This document shows positions 17,909 to 27,430 of a stretch of 64,000 nt of DNA, piece by piece (the first letter of the stretch is position 1; every line of letters starts with the position of its first letter). The notes beneath the pieces were generated by a model. It saw nothing but the letters and a program-made list of their open reading frames with translations, was not told where the DNA came from and did no database searches. A program made the translations under genes and the position numbers. The DNA is from an uncultured Acetatifactor sp. (lineage in GTDB: Bacteria > Bacillota > Clostridia > Lachnospirales > Lachnospiraceae): assembly GCA_910586215.1 (NCBI GenBank), contig CAJUGH010000002.1, positions 217,742 to 281,741 of the forward strand. Reading direction: 5' to 3'.

Positions 17909-17960
17909 AAGCGGCCTCTTCTTTCGCGGGCGGTTGTGGATAGGTACTTTTTCTGCTGCT

Positions 17961-17981
17961 GTGAACGGAGTGAACAGTAAT
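17961..17981 (+). repeat. Solo 21-base repeat end
   Basis: GTGAAC, GGA, GTGAAC, AGTAAT in succession; it matches the right end of the element at 47767-47986 at 20 of 21 positions. No left end is nearby. It lies between the divergent lipid kinase and ileS. Confidence 0.65.
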
Positions 17982-18125
17982 CTTTTTCTGATTTCCGTTC
18001 CGGATCATTTTCAAGGGTATCTGGATACTGTTTTAAGCATATGCGGGAAAAGGAACTTTGTCAATGGGCGGATGGGAACAGCAACCTAGTTGTTGCCGAA
18101 TTTTTACCCTTTGTGCAGGTTGGGC

Positions 18126-18155
18126 TTGACAAATAAAAAAGTACTGGTCTATAAT
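18126..18155 (+). promoter_or_regulatory. Consensus sigma-A promoter of ileS
   Basis: A perfect TTGACA (18126-18131) and a perfect TATAAT (18150-18155) with an 18-base spacer. Predicted start is near 18162, giving a leader of about 180 bases before the ileS ATG. Confidence 0.85.
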
Positions 18156-18159
18156 GGCT

Positions 18160-18344
18160 TCACGGCAGGAATTGGGCACAGACAGCAAGGCACAGACAGC
18201 AAATGCCGGTGGAAGAGCGATGGAAGAGAGGGCTGTCCGGGGAGAGAAGCAGCCAGGCGGCTTCGTCCTTATACAGGGCGGGGTCTTTTTTGTGTGGTAG
18301 ATAGGCTTTCCAGTAGAATGATAAGAGAAAGGGAGAATCAGAAT
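18160..18344 (+). promoter_or_regulatory. ileS leader with tandem repeat and attenuator-like hairpin
   Basis: The leader contains a 14-base unit, GGCACAGACAGCAA, repeated in tandem at 18175-18188 and 18189-18202. It then has a GGCTG/CAGCC hairpin and a terminator-like stem, CTTCGTCCT (18261-18269) / AGGGCGGGG (18275-18283, with G-U pairs), followed by TCTTTTTT. A terminator inside an aminoacyl-tRNA synthetase leader suggests attenuation. A T-box would be expected for ileS, but the leader is short and the T-box core is only loosely matched (GGTGGAAGAGCG). Confidence 0.5.
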
Positions 18345-21300
18345 ATGTACAGACAGGTGTCATCCGATTTGCATTTCGTGGAGCGGGAAAAGGCTGTGGA
18401 GCAGTTTTGGAAGGAAAACCATATCTTTGAGAAGAGCATTGCAAGCCGTAAGGACGGTCCTACCTATACATTCTATGACGGCCCGCCCACTGCCAATGGG
18501 AAGCCCCATATCGGTCATGTGGAGACCAGGACCATCAAGGATATGATCCCCAGGTACCGTACCATGAAGGGGTATATGGTGCCCCGGAAGGCGGGATGGG
18601 ACACCCATGGCCTGCCCGTGGAACTGGAGGTAGAGAAGCTCTTAGGTCTGGATGGCAAGGAGCAGATCGAGGAATATGGCCTTGCCCCCTTTATCGACAA
18701 GTGCAAGGAGAGTGTCTGGAAATACAAGGGCATGTGGGAGGATTTCTCTTCCACGGTGGGCTTCTGGGCTGACATGGATGACCCGTATGTGACCTATGAT
18801 GACAATTTTATCGAGTCTGAGTGGTGGGCACTTAAGACCATCTGGGACAAGGGGCTTTTATATAAGGGTTTTAAGATTGTTCCCTACTGTCCCAGGTGCG
18901 GTACTCCCCTCTCCAGCCATGAGGTGGCCCAGGGATACAAGGCCGTGAAGGAGCGTTCTGCGGTGGCCCGCTTCAAATGTGTGGGGGAGGATGCCTATTT
19001 CCTGGCCTGGACCACCACTCCCTGGACCCTGCCCTCCAATGTGGCCCTGTGCGTGAACCCCTCTGAGACCTACGTGAAGGTGAAGGCGGCAGACGGCTAT
19101 ACCTATTATATGGCCCAGGCCCTTCTGGACCAGGTCCTGGGAGGCCTTGCAGAGGAAGGAAAGCCTGCCTATGAGGTGCTTGCCACATACACGGGGAAGG
19201 ATCTGGAATACCGGGAGTATGAGCCGCTGTTTGCCTGTGCGGGAGAGGAGGCTTCCAGACAGGGTAAAAAGGCCCACTATGTGACCTGCGACACATATGT
19301 GACCATGTCCGATGGTACCGGTATCGTACACATTGCCCCGGCCTTCGGTGAGGACGATGCCAATGTGGGACGGAAATACGGCCTGCCCCTGGTGCAGTTT
19401 GTGGACAGCAAGGGAGATATGACGGAAGAGACGCCCTACGCCGGGAAATTTGTGAAGGATGCGGATCCGGAGATCATAAGGGATCTGGACAAGGAGGGGA
19501 AATTATTCTCCGCTCCCAAGTTCGAGCATGATTATCCCTTCTGCTGGAGATGTGACACACCGCTGATCTACTATGCCAGGGAGTCCTGGTTCATCAGGAT
19601 GACAGCGGTGAAGGACGATCTGGTGCGCAACAACAAGACCATCAACTGGATCCCGGAGTCCATCGGGGAGGGACGGTTTGGCAACTGGCTGGAGAATATC
19701 CAGGACTGGGGTGTGTCCAGGAACCGGTACTGGGGAACCCCGCTAAATATCTGGGAATGTGCCTGCGGCCATATGCAGGCCATTGGCAGCAGGAAGGAAC
19801 TGTGCGAGGCAAGCGGCAGCAAGGAGGCACAGACCGTGGAATTCCACAGGCCTTACATCGATGCCATCACCATTCCCTGCCCCGAATGCGGTGGTACCAT
19901 GCACCGGGTGCCGGAGGTGATCGACTGCTGGTTCGACTCCGGGGCCATGCCCTTTGCCCAGCATCATTATCCCTTTGAGAACAAGGAGTTGTTCGAGGCC
20001 CAGTTCCCTGCCCAGTTTATCTCCGAGGCAGTGGACCAGACCCGGGGATGGTTCTATTCCCTTCTGGCAGAGTCCACCCTGCTCTTCAACAAGGCACCCT
20101 ATGAGAACGTGATTGTGCTGGGGCTGGTGCAGGATGAGAACGGTCAGAAGATGAGTAAGTCCAAGGGCAATGCGGTGGATCCTTTTGAGGCCCTGCAGAC
20201 CTACGGAGCCGATGCCGTCAGGTGGTATTTCTATACCAGTGCGGCTCCCTGGCTCCCCAAACGTTTTTCCGGCAAGGCAGTGACGGAAGGACAGCGCAAA
20301 TTCATGGGAACCCTCTGGAATACCTATGCTTTTTATGTGCTGTATGCGAACATTGACCAGTTTGACCCCACGAAGTATAGCTTGGAGTATGGGAAGCTTC
20401 CGGTGATGGACAAATGGCTGTTGTCCAGGCTTCACTCTGTGGTGGGCGAAGTGGACCGGAACCTGGAAAATTACCGGATCCCCGAGGCTGCAAAGGCCCT
20501 CCAGGACTTCGTGGACGAGATGAGCAACTGGTATGTGCGCCGCAGCCGGGAGCGTTTCTGGGCAAAGGGAATGGAGAAGGATAAGATAGATGCCTATATG
20601 ACCCTGTACACGGCCCTTGTGACCATCTGTAAGGCGGCGGCGCCCATGATTCCCTTCATGACAGAGGAGATCTACCAGAACCTGGTGCGGAGCGTGGACA
20701 AGGAGGCACCGGAGAGCATCCATCTGTGCGATTTCCCGGTGTCTGAGGAGACTTTTATTGACAGGAAGCTGGAGAAGGACATGGAGGATGTGCTGGACGC
20801 GGTGGTCATGGGCCGTGCCTGCCGGAACGATGCGGGGCTGAAGAACCGCCAGCCCATTGCCAGGATGTATATCAAGGCTGACTTTTCCGGGGACGGCACA
20901 TCTGTCGGCCTGGACGAATTCTACACGGCCATTATCCGGGAGGAGCTGAATATTAAGGAGATCCTCTATACGGATGATGTGAGGGAATTTACCTCTTATA
21001 CCTTCAAACCCCAGCTTCGCACGGTTGGCCCCAGGTATGGGAAGCAGCTTGGGGGGATCCGGAAGGTGCTGGCCGGCCTGGACGGGAATGCGGCCATGGA
21101 CGAACTGAAGGAGAAGGGCTGTCTGTCCTTTGAGGTGGATGGCGTGGCCGTAGAACTGTCCGAGGAGGACCTGCTCATCGACATGGCCCAGAAGGAGGGG
21201 TATGTATCCCAGGAAGATATGCGGATGACGGTGGTCCTTGATACCAATTTAACGGAAGAGTTGGTGGAGGAGGGCTTCGTCTACGAGATCATCAGCAAGA

Positions 21301-21524
21301 TCCAGACCATGCGCAAGGAGGCCGGCTTCGAGGTCATGGACCGGATCCGGCTGTCCCTTGTGGACAATGGAAAGCTCTATGACCTGGTGTCCCGGAACGC
21401 GGAGGGTATCTGCGCCAAGGTGCTGGCAGATGCCGTGGCGGCAGACCAGACCTTTGCAGTGAGCAGGGAATGGAACGTAAACGGAGAAAAGGTTGTAATT
21501 TCTATTGAGAAAATTGGAAAATAG
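18345..21524 (+). CDS. ileS: Isoleucyl-tRNA synthetase
   Basis: Class I synthetase of 1059 residues. The HIGH motif is present as GKPHIGHVE near residue 50 and the KMSKSKGN loop (GQKMSKSKGNAVDPF) near residue 600. The editing domain lies between them (TTTPWTLPSNVALCV), and the C-terminal anticodon-binding region (NWYVRRSRERFW) follows. The long form without the Cys-rich zinc tail matches the eukaryote-like IleS2 type, commonly linked to lower mupirocin sensitivity; this is inference from length and architecture. The start at 18345 has AAGGGAG upstream and begins MYRQVSSDLHF; the upstream in-frame extension is leader sequence. Confidence 0.95.
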   Translation: MYRQVSSDLHFVEREKAVEQFWKENHIFEKSIASRKDGPTYTFYDGPPTANGKPHIGHVETRTIKDMIPRYRTMKGYMVPRKAGWDTHGLPVELEVEKLLGLDGKEQIEEYGLAPFIDKCKESVWKYKGMWEDFSSTVGFWADMDDPYVTYDDNFIESEWWALKTIWDKGLLYKGFKIVPYCPRCGTPLSSHEVAQGYKAVKERSAVARFKCVGEDAYFLAWTTTPWTLPSNVALCVNPSETYVKVKAADGYTYYMAQALLDQVLGGLAEEGKPAYEVLATYTGKDLEYREYEPLFACAGEEASRQGKKAHYVTCDTYVTMSDGTGIVHIAPAFGEDDANVGRKYGLPLVQFVDSKGDMTEETPYAGKFVKDADPEIIRDLDKEGKLFSAPKFEHDYPFCWRCDTPLIYYARESWFIRMTAVKDDLVRNNKTINWIPESIGEGRFGNWLENIQDWGVSRNRYWGTPLNIWECACGHMQAIGSRKELCEASGSKEAQTVEFHRPYIDAITIPCPECGGTMHRVPEVIDCWFDSGAMPFAQHHYPFENKELFEAQFPAQFISEAVDQTRGWFYSLLAESTLLFNKAPYENVIVLGLVQDENGQKMSKSKGNAVDPFEALQTYGADAVRWYFYTSAAPWLPKRFSGKAVTEGQRKFMGTLWNTYAFYVLYANIDQFDPTKYSLEYGKLPVMDKWLLSRLHSVVGEVDRNLENYRIPEAAKALQDFVDEMSNWYVRRSRERFWAKGMEKDKIDAYMTLYTALVTICKAAAPMIPFMTEEIYQNLVRSVDKEAPESIHLCDFPVSEETFIDRKLEKDMEDVLDAVVMGRACRNDAGLKNRQPIARMYIKADFSGDGTSVGLDEFYTAIIREELNIKEILYTDDVREFTSYTFKPQLRTVGPRYGKQLGGIRKVLAGLDGNAAMDELKEKGCLSFEVDGVAVELSEEDLLIDMAQKEGYVSQEDMRMTVVLDTNLTEELVEEGFVYEIISKIQTMRKEAGFEVMDRIRLSLVDNGKLYDLVSRNAEGICAKVLADAVAADQTFAVSREWNVNGEKVVISIEKIGK

Positions 21525-21629
21525 TAGTAAAATGAAGTGCAGGGCCATTCGGCTGAAATGGAGGCGAAGGCAGAAAACGGAATCCGGCAGGACAAAATAG
21601 AAACCATAGCAAAGGTGGAGACAGAATCA

Positions 21630-24209
21630 ATGACAGAGACAACGAAGACAGTGGTAAAGAAGGATGAACTGTTAAAGGCAGAGGCAGCCAAAGCAGAAAC
21701 GGTAACAGTGGATACTGAGACAACAGATACGAAAGCAAAGGCAGAGGAAGCACCCAAATTCGACAAGGATCTGTTCAAGAGAAGCGTGGACTATAATGTG
21801 AAGACGCTGTACCGCAAGGACCTGGCGGAGGCTACGCCCAGGCAGATTTTCCAGGCCGCTTCCCTGGCCATCAAGGACAGGATCATCGGTAACTGGATGG
21901 ACACCCAGAAGGCTTATGAGAAGCAGGATCCCAAGATGGTGTATTATATGTCCATGGAATTCCTTATGGGCCGGGCCCTGGGCAACAGCCTGATCAATAT
22001 GCAGGCTTATGGTCCTGCCAGGGAGGCCCTGGAGGAGATGGGGCTTGACCTTAACCTGGTGGAGGACCAGGAGCCGGATGCAGCCCTGGGCAATGGCGGC
22101 CTTGGCCGTCTGGCAGCATGTTTCCTGGATTCCCTGGCTACGCTGGGATATCCGGCATACGGCTGTGGCATCCGCTACCGCTACGGCATGTTCAAACAGC
22201 AGATCCGGGACGGTTATCAGGTAGAGGTACCGGATAACTGGCTGGCAGAGGGCAATCCCTTCGAACTGCGCAGGCCGGAGTATGCCAAGATTGTGAAGTT
22301 TGGCGGCTATGTGAATGTACGTTTCGGGGAGGATGGGAAGAACTATTTTGTCCAGGAGGGCTACCAGGCGGTGAAGGCCATTCCTTTTGATCTTCCCATT
22401 GTAGGGTATGGCAACGGGATCGTGAACACCCTGCGGATCTGGGACGCAGAGCCGGTGGATGGCTTCCAGCTTGACTCTTTTGACAAGGGGGACTACTTGA
22501 AGGCGGTAGAGCAGGAGAACCTGGCCAGGAATATTGTGGAAGTGCTCTATCCCAACGACAATCATTATGCAGGTAAGGAACTGCGCTTGAAGCAGCAGTA
22601 CTTCTTCATCTCTGCCTCCGTCCAGGAAGCAGTGGCCAAATATATGCGCAAACACGATGACATCCATCACTTTTATGAGAAGGTGACCTTCCAGCTCAAC
22701 GATACCCATCCTACGGTGGCCATTCCGGAACTGATGCGGATCCTGCTGGATGAGTTCAAACTCTCCTGGGAGGAGGCCTGGGAGATCACCACGAAGACAT
22801 GTGCCTATACCAACCACACCATCATGGCAGAAGCCCTGGAAAAATGGCCTATTGATCTGTTCTCCAGGCTGTTGCCCAGGATCTACCAGATCGTGGAGGA
22901 GATCAACCGCCGTTTTGTCCGTCAGATTGAGGAGAAGTATTCCGGCATCTACGGTGTGGATGTACAGGAGAAGATCCGCAAGATGGCCATTCTCTACGAT
23001 GGACAGGTGAAGATGGCCCATATGGCCATTGTAGCCGGCTATTCCGTGAATGGTGTGGCCAGGCTCCACACAGAGATCCTGAAGAATGAAGAACTGCATG
23101 ATTTCTATGAGATGTTCCCGGAGCGTTTCAACAATAAGACAAACGGGATTACCCAGAGAAGATTCCTGCTGCACGGCAACCCGCTGCTGGCAGACTGGGT
23201 GACTTCCAAGGTAGGGGACGGCTGGGTCACAGACCTGCCTCAGATCGCCGGACTAAAGTCCCTGGCAGAGGATCCCAAGGCCCAGAAGGAGTTCATGGAG
23301 ATCAAGTACCAGAACAAACTGCGTCTGGCAGAATATATCAAGGAACACAATGACATCCAGGTGGATCCCAACTCTATCTTCGATGTACAGGTGAAACGCC
23401 TCCATGAGTACAAGAGACAGCTTCTCAACATCCTCCATGTGATGTACCTGTACAACGAACTGAAGGATCACCCGGAGAAAGAGTTCTTCCCCAGAACCTT
23501 TATCTTCGGTGCCAAGGCGGCGGCAGGATACCGCAACGCGAAGCTGACAATCAAGCTGATCAATGCCGTGGCAGATGTGGTGAATAACGATGCCTCTATT
23601 GGCGGGAAGATCAAAGTGGTATTCATTGAGAATTACAATGTGTCCAATGCGGAGATTATCTTCGCAGCATCCGATGTGTCCGAGCAGATCTCCACGGCCA
23701 GTAAGGAGGCATCCGGCACTGGCAATATGAAGTTCATGTTAAACGGCGCACTGACCCTGGGAACCATGGATGGCGCCAATGTAGAGATCGTGGAGGAGGT
23801 AGGACAGGAGAACGCCTTTATCTTCGGCTTGTCCTCCGATGAGGTGATCCGTTATGAGAACCATGGTGGTTACAATCCCATGGAGATCTACAACAATGAC
23901 AAGGATATCCACAGGATCCTGGATCAGCTGGTAAATGGCACTTATGCCAAGGACAGGGAACTGTTCCGGCCTCTGTATAACTCCCTGCTGAATACCCTGT
24001 CCACCTCCAAGGCGGACACCTACTTCATCTTGAAGGATTTCCGTTCTTATGCGGACGCCCAGGAAAAGGTGGAAGCGGCCTACAGGGATAAGGAAGGCTG
24101 GGCGAAGAGTGCCATCCTGAATGTGGCCTGCTCAGGTAAGTTCACCTCTGACAGGACCATACAACAGTATGTGGATGAGATCTGGCATCTGGACAAGGTG
24201 GTGCTGTAG
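21630..24209 (+). CDS. glgP: Glycogen/starch phosphorylase
   Basis: Releases glucose-1-phosphate from alpha-1,4-glucans using PLP. The 859-residue protein contains MEFLMGRALGNSL, GLGRLAACFLDSLATL, FQLNDTHPTVAIPELMR, FNNKTNGITQRRFL and the PLP-lysine region EASGTGNMKFMLNGAL near residue 700. The first 45 residues are Lys/Glu/Ala/Thr-rich and precede the normal phosphorylase start. The ATG at 21630 follows GGTGGAG; an upstream GTG (21537) lacks a ribosome site. The gene ends at a strong hairpin. Together with glgC and glgD 25 kb away it indicates glycogen storage and use. Confidence 0.95.
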   Translation: MTETTKTVVKKDELLKAEAAKAETVTVDTETTDTKAKAEEAPKFDKDLFKRSVDYNVKTLYRKDLAEATPRQIFQAASLAIKDRIIGNWMDTQKAYEKQDPKMVYYMSMEFLMGRALGNSLINMQAYGPAREALEEMGLDLNLVEDQEPDAALGNGGLGRLAACFLDSLATLGYPAYGCGIRYRYGMFKQQIRDGYQVEVPDNWLAEGNPFELRRPEYAKIVKFGGYVNVRFGEDGKNYFVQEGYQAVKAIPFDLPIVGYGNGIVNTLRIWDAEPVDGFQLDSFDKGDYLKAVEQENLARNIVEVLYPNDNHYAGKELRLKQQYFFISASVQEAVAKYMRKHDDIHHFYEKVTFQLNDTHPTVAIPELMRILLDEFKLSWEEAWEITTKTCAYTNHTIMAEALEKWPIDLFSRLLPRIYQIVEEINRRFVRQIEEKYSGIYGVDVQEKIRKMAILYDGQVKMAHMAIVAGYSVNGVARLHTEILKNEELHDFYEMFPERFNNKTNGITQRRFLLHGNPLLADWVTSKVGDGWVTDLPQIAGLKSLAEDPKAQKEFMEIKYQNKLRLAEYIKEHNDIQVDPNSIFDVQVKRLHEYKRQLLNILHVMYLYNELKDHPEKEFFPRTFIFGAKAAAGYRNAKLTIKLINAVADVVNNDASIGGKIKVVFIENYNVSNAEIIFAASDVSEQISTASKEASGTGNMKFMLNGALTLGTMDGANVEIVEEVGQENAFIFGLSSDEVIRYENHGGYNPMEIYNNDKDIHRILDQLVNGTYAKDRELFRPLYNSLLNTLSTSKADTYFILKDFRSYADAQEKVEAAYRDKEGWAKSAILNVACSGKFTSDRTIQQYVDEIWHLDKVVL

Positions 24210-24221
24210 CAATAAGTATAT

Positions 24222-24259
24222 GGAACACACATACAGCAAGACAACTGTATGTGTGTTCC
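24222..24259 (+). terminator. Intrinsic-type terminator hairpin of glgP
   Basis: A perfect 15-bp stem, GGAACACACATACAG (24222-24236) with its complement (24245-24259) and an 8-base loop, followed by AATTCTTTAT. It marks the left edge of the AT-rich defence island. Confidence 0.8.
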
Positions 24260-24327
24260 AATTCTTTATACAAATATGCTTGTAGGTTCCAATATACCAG
24301 TACACAACAAATATTCGAGGGTTTGAA

Positions 24328-25056
24328 ATGAATATTGAAAAATACATTGATAAAGAAATTATAGATAAATTTGAGTTTTATAATTATGGACATGCCTTAG
24401 AAATACTAAACGATGCATTCCCAGAGGAGTGGAAGGAACTACAAGATTGTTTGTATCAGTTAAGGCTAACGATAAATGATATAAAAAAAGCCGGTGGAAA
24501 TGAATCTCCAATTCCTAAAAAATTTGATGATGTTTTGTATCCATACGGATGGCGGGAAATACGGATCAGTGGTGACCTTACTGTTAAGAAATATCCAAGG
24601 CAAACAGCACAAAGGAGGGGACGGTTTGCAGATAAGCCATACGAGACAGAAACAATAGAAGGATATGTTGACGGGCATAATATTGATTTTTTAAAAAACA
24701 GAGTTGCATTTGACTTGGAGTGGAATAGTAAGGATCAGACATTTGACCGCGATTTGTTAGCAATGAGAACTTATTTTGACTGTGGCTTGATAGATGTAGG
24801 CGTTATTGTAACAAGAGCTGAAGAACTTAATGATATTTTTAAACAAGAAAAAGATGAAAACGGTCAATTTTTAATAAAAAAATATGGTGCCAGTACCACA
24901 TGGATTGGGAAGTTAACGCATAGGCTTGACTCGCGCCGCAATGGTGGTTGTCCGATTCTGGCAATAGGTATTAGAAAGGAATGTGTGGAAGGATATGGCA
25001 GACTTAGCCAGTACTATACAGGACTTAAAGACATACACCAAAGGGAAAAAATATAA
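24328..25056 (+). CDS. Type II restriction endonuclease, BglII/BstYI-like
   Basis: 242 residues. The block RVAFDLEWNSKDQTFDRDL, followed by FDCGLIDVGVIVTR (about residues 130-160), matches the catalytic core of the BglII/BamHI-type nucleases: an acidic residue, then E-x-N-x-K-D and TFDRDL before a hydrophobic strand. The enzymes of this group cut GATC-centred sites, which would be the first guess for the target. Base composition is much more AT-rich than the flanking glgP. It overlaps the methylase gene downstream, the standard arrangement of a restriction-modification pair. Confidence 0.8.
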   Translation: MNIEKYIDKEIIDKFEFYNYGHALEILNDAFPEEWKELQDCLYQLRLTINDIKKAGGNESPIPKKFDDVLYPYGWREIRISGDLTVKKYPRQTAQRRGRFADKPYETETIEGYVDGHNIDFLKNRVAFDLEWNSKDQTFDRDLLAMRTYFDCGLIDVGVIVTRAEELNDIFKQEKDENGQFLIKKYGASTTWIGKLTHRLDSRRNGGCPILAIGIRKECVEGYGRLSQYYTGLKDIHQREKI

Positions 25057-25651
25057 TACAATATATGCGGATCCTCCTTGGCAGTTTCAGAATAGGACAG
25101 GTAAAGTTGCTCCTGAGCATAAAAGACTTACCCGGTATGGCACAATGACAATTGAAGATATAAAAGCACTGCCTGTAGCAGATATTTCAGGGGAAAAGGC
25201 TCATTTATATTTATGGGTACCAAATGCTCTTTTACCAGATGGACTGGCAGTTATGGACAGTTGGGGGTTTGAGTACAAAGGTAATATTGTGTGGGAAAAA
25301 GTGAGAAAAGACGGATGGCCTGATGGAAGGGGAGTTGGTTTTTATTTTCGAAATGTAACGGAACTTATTTTATTTGGGATTAAGAAAAATAGTAATCCCA
25401 ATCGAACATTACAACCAGCCCGTTCACAAGTCAATCTGATTAGGGCAATGAAAAGGGAGCATAGTCGGAAACCAGACGAGATAATTCCTGTGATTGAAGC
25501 ATGTAGTCAAGGACCCCGTATTGAACTTTTTGCAAGAGGAGTACGAGAAGAATGGGATATGTGGGGAAATCAGGCAACAGCTGATTACGAACCCGATTGG
25601 GATACTTATTCTAATCATACGGTTGCCAAAGTAAATGACAAAATAGTATAG
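24995..25651 (+). CDS. MT-A70-family adenine DNA methyltransferase
   Basis: 218 residues. It shows the catalytic DPPW motif (YADPPWQFQNRTG, near residue 27), YLWVPNALLPDGLAVMDSWG and, late, KPDEIIPVIEACSQGPRIELFAR, the MT-A70 signature of N6-adenine methylases. As partner of the overlapping BglII-like nuclease it should protect the same recognition site. BglII-type nucleases are more often paired with cytosine-N4 methylases, so the pairing is mildly unusual. The start is uncertain: GTG at 24983 and ATG at 24995 both lack a well-spaced ribosome site and are probably coupled to the upstream gene. Confidence 0.85.
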   Translation: MADLASTIQDLKTYTKGKKYNTIYADPPWQFQNRTGKVAPEHKRLTRYGTMTIEDIKALPVADISGEKAHLYLWVPNALLPDGLAVMDSWGFEYKGNIVWEKVRKDGWPDGRGVGFYFRNVTELILFGIKKNSNPNRTLQPARSQVNLIRAMKREHSRKPDEIIPVIEACSQGPRIELFARGVREEWDMWGNQATADYEPDWDTYSNHTVAKVNDKIV

Positions 25652-25678
25652 AAATGTAGTTTACAGAAAGAGGTTAAA

Positions 25679-27355
25679 ATGCCGACAAATTTACGAATAG
25701 TACGCATTCAACAGAAACTTGATGAAATGTTTAATGAAAAAATTGATTTATCAGATATTACAAATATAGAGAATATTTCAAATGAATATTATACAAGAGC
25801 TTTAGCGGCATTGGCAATAACAATGTGTTGTGGAACAGATGCAGATGTAGCAGCACAAAGTATTACTGATGGATATCATGATATGGGAATAGATGCTGTA
25901 TATAATGACGTATCGCAAAAAAAATTATTTCTTATCCAGAGTAAATGGAGAAAAGATGGAATAGGATCTATATCACAAGAGGAAGCAAATATTTTTTCTC
26001 AAGGAATAAAAAGACTTATAAATTTTGACACTGATGGATGCAATTCTAAGCTTGCATCAAAAAAGCAGGATATTGAGGTTGCCTTAAAAGACATGGATTA
26101 TCAAGTGGAAATGATCTATTGTCATACTGGGAACCAAAGTATGGCAGATTATGCAAAGCGTCCTATTAAAGAGTTGCTTTTTCAAGTGAATGAAGATGAT
26201 TCTACAGAACTTCTTATTTTTAGTGAAATCAAAAATCAAGATATTTATGATTATTTAGCGAATGGACAGGGAAGAAATGATATTACATTAGATGATGTTC
26301 TGTTAAGCAATTGGGGGTCAATAGATACTCCTTATAAAGCGTATTATGGGACAATCCCTGCATCTGCGTTGGGAGAATGGTATACGCAATATGGCAATAG
26401 GCTTTTTGCAAAAAATATTCGTTACTATAAGGGAAGTACAGAAGTAAATCAAGGAATAAGAGATGTCTTAAAAACCGAACCAGATAAATTCTTTTATTAT
26501 AATAATGGAATTAAGATATTGTGTAATAAAATTACAAGAAAGGCGGCATATAGTACGGATCGTACAACAGGACTGTTTGTATTGGATGGAGTTTCAGTAG
26601 TAAATGGTGCGCAGACTACGGGGGTTATTGGTTCGGTATTTTTGGAAGCACCAGAAGTAATTTCATCTGCAAAAATATTTATTCAAATGATTGATTTAGG
26701 TGATTCTGATGAAGATCAAGTAACACAAATTACAAAATTTTCAAACACGCAAAATAGAATTGATGGCAAAGATTTTGTGTCTCTGGATGTGCAACAAGAT
26801 CGACTTAGAATGGAATTAAGCTTTGGAGGGATTCAGTATTTGTATAAAGCTGGTGCAAAAATTGAGGATCCAAATCGTCAGATTTCGCTGGATGAAGCAA
26901 TAATTGCACAAGCTTGTTTTTTGAACGATCTATCAGTTGTAGCATTAACAAAAAGAAATATTGGCGCATTAACGGAAAATATTGACAAGGTACCATATAA
27001 ATTATTATTTAACGGATCTACAAATAGTTTTTCGTTATATAATGGGGTTCTTGTTTTACGTGCAGTTGATACATGTTTAAAAAAGCATGAATCAAATTCT
27101 AATGGCCGCAGAAGATTGGTGCTTGTACATGGCAACAGATTTTTGCTGCATCTAGTATTATCGCAAGTAAAAGAAATAGATGAATTTGGAGAACAATATT
27201 TGAATTATGAATATCTTGTAAAAAAGATAGAACCTATATTTTGCGATTATTGGACTAGGGTATATAATGTTATGGAAGATAAGTTTGCAGATGCATACCC
27301 AGCGCATATTTTTAGAAATGTCGGCAGGTTAAAACAAATTGCAGATGCACTTTGA
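25679..27355 (+). CDS. AIPR-family phage-resistance protein
   Basis: 558 residues. The N-terminal part has a PD-(D/E)XK-like core, DGYHDMGIDAVYND followed by KLFLIQSKW (about residues 62-90). The C-terminal part is the AIPR domain (abortive infection phage resistance): FFYYNNGIKILCNKI, LDGVSVVNGAQTTG and VTQITKFSNTQNRIDGKDF near residues 275-365. Such proteins act in anti-phage defence and often sit beside restriction-modification genes. It starts 27 bases after the methylase stop, probably in the same transcript, with the same low GC. The precise activity is not known. Confidence 0.82.
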   Translation: MPTNLRIVRIQQKLDEMFNEKIDLSDITNIENISNEYYTRALAALAITMCCGTDADVAAQSITDGYHDMGIDAVYNDVSQKKLFLIQSKWRKDGIGSISQEEANIFSQGIKRLINFDTDGCNSKLASKKQDIEVALKDMDYQVEMIYCHTGNQSMADYAKRPIKELLFQVNEDDSTELLIFSEIKNQDIYDYLANGQGRNDITLDDVLLSNWGSIDTPYKAYYGTIPASALGEWYTQYGNRLFAKNIRYYKGSTEVNQGIRDVLKTEPDKFFYYNNGIKILCNKITRKAAYSTDRTTGLFVLDGVSVVNGAQTTGVIGSVFLEAPEVISSAKIFIQMIDLGDSDEDQVTQITKFSNTQNRIDGKDFVSLDVQQDRLRMELSFGGIQYLYKAGAKIEDPNRQISLDEAIIAQACFLNDLSVVALTKRNIGALTENIDKVPYKLLFNGSTNSFSLYNGVLVLRAVDTCLKKHESNSNGRRRLVLVHGNRFLLHLVLSQVKEIDEFGEQYLNYEYLVKKIEPIFCDYWTRVYNVMEDKFADAYPAHIFRNVGRLKQIADAL

Positions 27356-27430
27356 TTTTTATATTAATAACCGCATGATATTGATATAAAACTATATCAT
27401 ATATAGAATTGGCGTTGTAAAACGGTATAT

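Noticed and set aside
18160..18344. A standard T-box riboswitch before ileS
   Set aside because: The conserved TGGNACCGCG core is not met and the leader is too short for a typical Stem I; it is listed as an attenuator-like leader instead.
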